DNA from: Hyalella azteca
Taxonomy: Eukaryota > Arthropoda > Malacostraca > Amphipoda > Hyalellidae
Direction of reading: 5' to 3'
Length of the DNA: 64,000 nt
NCBI RefSeq assembly: GCF_000764305.2
Contig: NW_025944324.1
Location: 186,001 to 250,000 of the forward strand
Shown: positions 57,831 through 64,000 of the stretch, piece after piece
How the letters are laid out: each line of letters starts with the position of its first letter
Numbering within the stretch: the stretch's first letter is position 1
Made by a program: the position numbers and the translations under genes
The notes under the pieces: model-generated
Databases searched by the model: none
Seen by the model: only the letters and a program-made list of their open reading frames with translations
Told to the model about the DNA's origin: nothing

Positions 57831-58770
57831 GCCTATACAGAGCCTCTTCCACCCATGTCGTCAATAAATTTGTGGCGTTAGGTGTTCGCTCAAACTTCGA
57901 CCCGTTTCGCTATTGTCGAGTTATTTTATTTTTTATTTATTATAATTTTTTATTTGTTGCTTAATTTTATCGAATTAACTTCGGTCAAGAATTAATTAAT
58001 TAGAATGTTTTTCTCGTCGAATCACGATTACCCGATATGTTATACTTGAAGTATTTAAAATTGAATTTTCATCGATTTATAGACATTATTTGTGCTTTAA
58101 TAACGTGATTCCCTTTGAACTTGTACAGGCAGAGTTCATAGAGTTAATTGTTGATTTCCATAAGACTACATTATGCATTACATTCTTCCTGAATAAATTA
58201 ATTTCCAGAAAAATTAATTACAAAAATTAGAGAATTTCATTTTCAGTTTAACTTATATATAGTATAAGAAAAAAAAATCACGAGGAAATTTATTGTATTT
58301 TCACCAGATCTTCATATCTTGAAGTTTTCACACGACAGTTTATTGTGATTTAAATTATATATGAAAATTCAAAGTTAACGTGTATTTAGTTAGTGTGTAT
58401 GGGTGCATGTAAAGTATCATTAAAAATCTAAATCTGCATCTTGGTTGTGGTAAACGTAATTAAAATTTTTCTTATATCAAAATTAATTGAATATTTATTG
58501 TGCAAATGGCGCGAAATTCAATGTATTTTGTTCAAGTCATGACGAGGTATCAAGGATTTTTGGTAACAATTTCAATTGCTAAATCAAACATTTCTCCTAT
58601 TTACCACGTTTATCCCACATTTCAATTTTCCCATTTGCCAAGTTATGAGTAAACGGCAAAGAAGTGTTGCATATGCTTATACTATTTATTAAAAAATTAT
58701 GAGCTATGAAGTCAATAAGTACTTCATGAGAAAACATTTCTATTTTTTTTGCAGTGCCATCTCTGCTGTT
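57831..58770. other. Intergenic sequence, nothing recognised
   Basis: AT-rich and unique. Confidence 0.5.
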
Positions 58771-59027
58771 CAGGGGCCGGATTATCAAAACTTCGTAACC
58801 TTTTGTACCTACGACAAAAAAGTTCTGTGGTACGTAAATACACCCTAATTTTGGCATTATCAAAACTTTCGTACGCAAGTCTTAGCTAAAAGCCTAAATT
58901 TTTTTCCTGCGCAAATTTTTCCCGCTCAAATGTTTTTATAATTCCACCTTTAGTACTACGTTGTCATAGCAACGCCACTCGTAAGTCGATTTTGCGTACT
59001 TACGAAGTTTTGATAATACGGCACCAG
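58771..59027. mobile_element. MITE-like element, ~255 bp, with 26-bp TIRs
   Basis: The left end GGGGCCGGATTATCAAAACT (58773 onward, continuing TCGTAA) is the reverse complement, with about three mismatches, of TTACGAAGTTTTGATAATAC plus GGCACC (59000-59025). A third, internal copy (GGCATTATCAAAACTTTCGT) lies near 58851. The flanks CAG/CAG could be a 3-bp target-site duplication, as in PIF/Harbinger-type elements; that assignment is inference. No transposase is present. Confidence 0.75.
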
Positions 59028-59261
59028 GACTTTTTCATGGTCAAAAATCGACCGTTGTTTATTTCTTCGATACCGAAAATTGAAAATTCTATTATTCACG
59101 ACTATTATAACTAATATTCAAGTACAATATAAAAGTGGCTGAATAACTTCTTATTAAGATATCTCTAATTTAAATACAGGTTATTTCCGGACATGATATA
59201 AGAATGCTATACACTAACTAATTCAATACACCAGATATGAATTTGAATCTCAAGTTCCCAT

Positions 59262-59393
59262 TAAAAGAAAAAAAGAAAGAAAGAAGGAAAGAAGGAAAGA
59301 AAGAAAGAAAGAAAAAAAGGAAGAAAGAAAGAAAGGAAGAAAGGAAGAAAGAAAGCAAGAAAGAAAGAAAGAAAAAAAAGAAAGAAAAAAAAT
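59262..59393. repeat. (AAAG/GAAAG/AAGG)n purine microsatellite
   Basis: About 130 bp of nearly pure A/G. The lysine/arginine-rich and Phe/Leu/Ser-rich open frames are artefacts. Confidence 0.97.
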
Positions 59394-59705
59394 CAGTAAG
59401 AGGCTCACAAATTGAAGTGAGCACAAAAATTTCATGCTGTATAATTGGCATCGTGGAGGGTTAGCAGGGCAGTAAAGCCTGTTGGGAACAATAGAATTTA
59501 ATAATTTGATTCAATTAACAGATTCATAAGGAGGCCTAGCTAAGGATCACGTCATATAGGCCTAAATTAATTAAGTGCTGGTCAATGAAGCCGCTTAATT
59601 AATGACCTTCTCATCGAGCAAGCTAATAACAATTGTGATTGCGTTTTGTGAATGATCGTCATCGTTAATTACGAAAACTGCCTTCGTACGTGACTGACGT
59701 GCAAA
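59394..59705. other. Unique block with several TTAATTA words
   Basis: 59505-59660 contains AAATTAATTAAGTGC, CGCTTAATTAATGACC and CGTTAATTACG. AATTAATTAAGTGC and GCTTAATTAATG can pair. Possible homeodomain-responsive element; unproven. Confidence 0.25.
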
Positions 59706-59711
59706 CATGGT

Positions 59712-59862
59712 GAGAGGTCGTGGAGGTGTACATGGGGGTGTACATGGTGTACATGGAGGTGTAGATGGAGGTGTACATGGAGGTGTACATGGAGGGGTAC
59801 AAGGAGGTGTACATGGAGGTGTACATGGAGGTGTACATGGAGGTGTACATGGACGTCGTGGT
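59712..59862. repeat. 12-bp minisatellite, ~12 copies
   Basis: The unit GGAGGTGTACAT gives a Tyr-Thr-Ser-Met repeat on the minus strand. No gene context. Confidence 0.96.
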
Positions 59863-60014
59863 GTATGAACAGACTTGCAAGGATTGTTGTTAAAATTAAT
59901 TATTATAGTTTTTATTGTTGGTAAAGCTATTAATTATATTTCTCGCGTTCACTGATTATTGTTATAGTTTGTATTGTTTAATTAATTAATTAGATTTCAT
60001 TCTCGCGTTCACAG

Positions 60015-60157
60015 GAGACAATAAAAAAAGAGATTCTTCTCCTCATTCAATTCTTGCTGAACAATGTCGTCGAATTGCGGATAATTTTTTTGTTATGCAT
60101 AATCTAATTCCTTTTTCTGGAGTAACATTTGATGGTGTAGTTAAAATGAAATGGAGC
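60015..60157 (+). CDS. Possible exon with a BH3-like motif (unproven)
   Basis: After an acceptor-like CGTTCACAG (ending 60014) the sequence is open for 47 codons in one frame (first whole codon 60017), then meets GTATGC (possible donor at 60158) or a stop at 60170. The translation contains SILAEQCRRIADNFFVMHNL. Its L-A-x-x-C-x-x-I-A-D-N-F spacing fits the BH3 consensus of BH3-only apoptosis proteins, and IADNF followed by MH is close to the Bmf/Bim type. Downstream residues include FSGVTFDGVVKMKWS. No partner exon was found, the donor is weak (C at -1), and the BH3 pattern is degenerate enough to occur by chance in a window of this size. It could be spurious. Confidence 0.27.
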
Positions 60158-60172
60158 GTATGCATTATTTAA

Positions 60173-63045
60173 TTTTTATCTCTAATTTCTAACCAATATT
60201 TCTATAAAGTGTATAAAATAATACAAGAAATCATATTCAGTATATTACTAACTGTTAATTAAATATTTCAATCGCGGATATCATTTTAACATCTACGATA
60301 ATTATCGTGACAGGTAATATTAGATATTAGTTTATTATTAACTTAATAACCAATCAATTAACAGATTTACAAAACGTATGTATATATATATGAGTGTTGT
60401 ATATGTGTATGTATTATAGGCAATGTAAACTGATCAATCAGTCAGTACAGCCGGCAATTTTTTGACACAAATTTCTACAATTGCCTCTCATAAATTAGAG
60501 CTACGAATAATATTGTAAAGTCAAATCAAATATTGACAAATTCCACACACGGTTTGCCAGGGCATAATGACTGAAATCGTCAGCTCATCAGGGCCATCGA
60601 AATCTCCCTCTTGAATATCATCCAGGATAATAGCATGAAATTAATACGTTGAAATCACAAGCTTATATCCCTAACAAAATTTAGAGTCGCCCCAGCCTCT
60701 GGTACCCCAAATCAGAAGCTGCCGCGTCTGTAATTTTTCACTGGGTAGTTGGTTCTCGAAATTACTCCACGCCATTGTAGGCTTTATGCTTGAGATAATA
60801 AAGTTCATTTTAGCAGGACATGAGCTTCTATCCTCATCTCACCGACCAACGAGCTTAGCGTTTACTAAATTAACCGTAAAATGAGCCTAGACCGAGAGCT
60901 CTAATTATAATATATATTATAATATTATATAATTTAGGTGGATCAAAAATCCACCTTGTTACTGCATGCAGTGTGTCTGAAGCGTCAGGTTCACCCGAGA
61001 ATTTTTATTAGATGGACGCTTTCAGGAATTTTTGACGCCCAGTGATCGAGGAATTTATCGTATATTATTTATAGTATAATCTTATCTAATTATTAGATGG
61101 ACGCTTCGAGGAATTTTTGACTACTTATGATCGAGGAATTTCGGCGAGTAGTTTAATCTTATACAATAAATTTGTAATTGAATTAGAAATTTGAGTGTAA
61201 TTCGAAATACGTTTTGAAAATAAGGAATAATTGTTCACTTACATTGAAAAATAAATATATTGTTTCACTTTTGTGAGGTATTCAGAAGCAAATGCTGTGA
61301 TATTTCAGCAAAAAGGTAATATATAAGAATATTTATATGAATTTTTTATTTACTTGAAATATTGTTTAAAGTTGTTATCTGGCGACAAGAAATTCAGTAG
61401 AGAGACATAATTCAGCTTATAATACATCGAATTTTTGAGAAATTCCTATTAGTACAAGTTGATGAAATAAATTTCAATTTTAGGAATTCTCTATAATGAA
61501 TTTGTGAAGCAACATGATCTTATCATGCCATATCTCATATCTCATAACCTGAAGTATCTAAATGATACCGGACCTCCTCTTATTAATGATAAATGATTTC
61601 TCCCCTTTACAAACAATTGATTATAATCATCGAACAAGAAATTTAGCGAAGGTTATGTGGCATCTTTATCAACAATTACCTCGAGCCTTGTATTTTTTTA
61701 CGTCTAGCTAATCACTACTCTCAGACTATGACAATATTTCGCGTGTCAGCTTCGTAGGTCTTGAACTGTAATTATAATAGAGAAAAATTGAGCTGCAAGA
61801 CGAGCTTAGGTTGGTAAGCGGCCTTTTCTTTCAAGTCGTTCTTATCCCTTTCATCTTTAAACAGTCATAAATCTCAAGCCACTTAACCCTCCTCTCGTTC
61901 TAACGCATTCATTCTCAACGCTATGTATTCCTGAGCGAAAGTAAGTCAATCTTATAATACCTATAATAATAATAACTACCCAAGCGCCCGGCTCGGTAGA
62001 GGTGAACTGAACCTAATTTGCAATCCAATTTGAAAGCAATTAGCCCTACACGCCTTCCAAACCCTTAAAGCGGCTCTAAATTGCAGTAAAGCTGCTCTAA
62101 ATCGACTCAGTCAGGCAGTAAATCGCCAAAAACTTGTAGTATATCGCCAGAAAGCTGTAGTAAATTGGCTCACTTTTCAGCCGAACTAACACTCCTTCGC
62201 GATCAAGTAACACATCGTAAAATTATACCTCAACTAACCACTTTCTACCGCGTATCCGATTCATTGTTTTTAGTATGATCAATGTATTTATTTTAGCGAT
62301 ATGATAAATGAAGACTATAGGATATATTAAGAAATTTTATCAGTTCCGGGAAGATTAATTTATCATAATCATTCACACTAATTAAAAGGATAATCATTCA
62401 CACTTCAATCATTGTGTGCACACTTCATCATATTATTGCACAAAAGATGATATTTTCACAGATTTTTTTCCTTTCACAACACGCATTGCATGTACAGATT
62501 ATCCAACATGTAAATCATCTTCCATGATTCTGTACAGAATATACATCATCATTATAAGACCATAAACTATTGGAAAATAAACATTTTTTCATTTAAAAAG
62601 AGAAGACTGCATGACCAAGCTTCTTTCAAATTTAAACGATAATTTCGAATAACACAGATGAAAAAAAACTGTAAATTTTTTCATCGCAGGTTTAGCAATT
62701 TGAAATAGCACTTATTCCAAAGCTTGCTTCGTAATTTTCAAAAATTAGTAATAGAACGCATTCGTTATGATGATAAAACTAGAAGTTTGTTTGTCCACTC
62801 GACTCATATTCGGCAATTAATCACTCAATGCTATTGATCATTGCTCTTAGCTATCTCATAGAGTTCTTCGCCGTAGCAATATGCTTAATGATTAACGAGC
62901 TCACCAATCTAGAAACATGGCCACAATCATTCTACATCAAAATGCTTATATGTCAACATTTTACTTTCGCTTTTGACGAAGATTTTACAATTCCTTTTAC
63001 ATGCATGCGGATACTTAACTGTGTTCATCCGCTAGAAGATCAAAT
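60173..63045. other. Intergenic sequence, one short duplication
   Basis: Mostly unique and AT-rich. ATTAGATGGACGCTT followed by GAATTTTTGAC and GATCGAGGAATTT occurs twice (61010 and 61092). 61600-62220 is more balanced in composition. A 78-aa + strand frame (62828-63064) has no recognised family. Confidence 0.4.
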
Positions 63046-63047
63046 GG

Positions 63048-63258
63048 ATTTCTACCAGAGCTGAAGCAATATACGATAAAATGTATATCTTTCAGAGCTG
63101 AAGCAATATACCATAAAATGAACATTCTCCAGAGCTGAAGCAATATACGATAAAATGAATATCCTCCAGAGCTGAAGCAATATACGATAAAATGAATATC
63201 CTCCAGAGCTGAAGCAATATACGATAAAATGAATATGTTCCACAGCTGAAGCAATATT
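63048..63258. repeat. 38-bp minisatellite, ~5.5 copies
   Basis: CAGAGCTGAAGCAATATACG plus ATAAAATGAATATCCTC recurs near 63058, 63096, 63134, 63172 and 63210. The two long minus-strand frames are by-products. Confidence 0.96.
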
Positions 63259-63414
63259 AGATCGATGTTGGTGCAAATGAGCTGCGCTGAATTAGAATTA
63301 CCATTCATAAGCGCCTGAATTAGGCTTCAGGATTCACAGAAATGAATTAACGTCGAAACCTTGTTGATTTACTCCACCGTTTTGGAGCATCAGCCGGTCT
63401 AAGTTTGTGTCTTA

Positions 63415-63642
63415 GCTAAGTGTGAGAATAATGGCTGCCAATATTCTGACACTTATATAATAATGGCTGCCATTATTATATAAGTGTGAGAATAATGGCT
63501 GCCATTATTATATAAGTGTGAGAATAATGACTGCCATTATTTATGGCTGCCATTATTATATAAGAGTGAGAATAATGACTGCCATTGTTATTTATATAAG
63601 TGTGAGAATAATGGCTGCCATTATTCTGTAACGGTCTCAGGA
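63415..63642. repeat. ~33-bp minisatellite with ATAATGGCTGCCATTAT palindrome, six copies
   Basis: Units contain TAAGTGTGAGAATAATGGCT plus GCCATTATTATA. The palindromic ATAATGGC(T)GCCATTAT core is in most copies; two have ATGACTGCCAT. Confidence 0.95.
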
Positions 63643-64000
63643 TATTACTACACTCTAAAAAATATATGGGTTATCTTATTCATATAGTGACGCACTTTGG
63701 ATACGTTCTTTTTCCGGTTTAAATTGGACAGGAAAAATAGGACCAAATTTTTTCCCTGCACCTGTGTGTCTTTTTTCCGCCACAAATTTGATCAAAATGA
63801 CCCATACATGAGCAAAATGTGCATAAATATTTGGACAACGTCTCATTGATTCCTATGAGTGTAGCAATATCATTATATCTATGGAGCTCATGACTCCATA
63901 TATGGAGGATAGGTTCCTAATATGACTTCTAGCTCTAGCTCAGCGGTGCGTTCAAATTTAAATTAGGAAGAAGTAGAATCTCTGACTTAATAATTATATG
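63643..64000. other. Intergenic sequence, nothing recognised
   Basis: No array or gene seen up to the window end. Confidence 0.5.

Noticed and set aside
59237..59464. Lysine-rich protein on + strand and Phe/Ser/Leu-rich protein on - strand
   Set aside because: Translation of a purine microsatellite.
60540..60660. Minus-strand acidic segment reading LDDIQEGDFDGPDEL
   Set aside because: Short, without a usable acceptor upstream or a partner exon; likely chance.

Overview
The window is AT-rich, intron-containing eukaryotic DNA, most likely from an insect or another arthropod. The evidence is one well-supported protein-coding gene, an EMX/empty-spiracles class homeobox gene (ems/E5 type), with kilobase-sized introns and no sign of bacterial gene organisation. 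I cannot fix the order or species from the sequence.

Layout. About 1-32 kb is intergenic. It is filled with many unrelated tandem-repeat arrays, several short inverted-repeat elements that look like non-autonomous DNA transposons, and stretches with no recognisable feature. The homeobox gene lies on the + strand in three coding exons: 33073-34009, 37719-37894 and 45637-45813. Its introns are 3,709 bp and 7,742 bp, and the predicted protein is 429 aa. It carries an N-terminal FTIESLV motif (eh1-like, Groucho-type), a YPWLL hexapeptide, a Q50 homeodomain split by an intron between residues 44 and 45, and an acidic tail. About 46-64 kb is again repeat-rich intergenic DNA. One short open segment there (60015-60157) has a BH3-like motif and a plausible splice acceptor, but it is unproven.

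The most notable structure is at the homeobox gene itself. The end of intron 1, including the 3' splice site and the first roughly 35-45 bp of exon 2, is present as at least five degenerate tandem copies about 130 bp apart just upstream of the real exon. Each copy keeps an acceptor-like AG, and four of the five still read ag|TTGG. The end of intron 2 shows a comparable ~40-bp array in which AG dinucleotides line up with the real acceptor. Decoy acceptor use at intron 1 would give a protein without a homeodomain.

Other structured elements are three TIR-bounded candidates (1097-1990, 9437-10652, 58771-59027), a foldback family with three copies (17.7, 18.1 and 19.3 kb), a ~100-bp dispersed family with five copies, a two-stem hairpin conserved in three 210-bp repeat units (22.06-22.52 kb), and two minisatellites built around the homeodomain core TTAATTAC upstream of the homeobox gene. 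Most long open frames in the window are by-products of minisatellites whose unit length, or a small multiple of it, is divisible by three.
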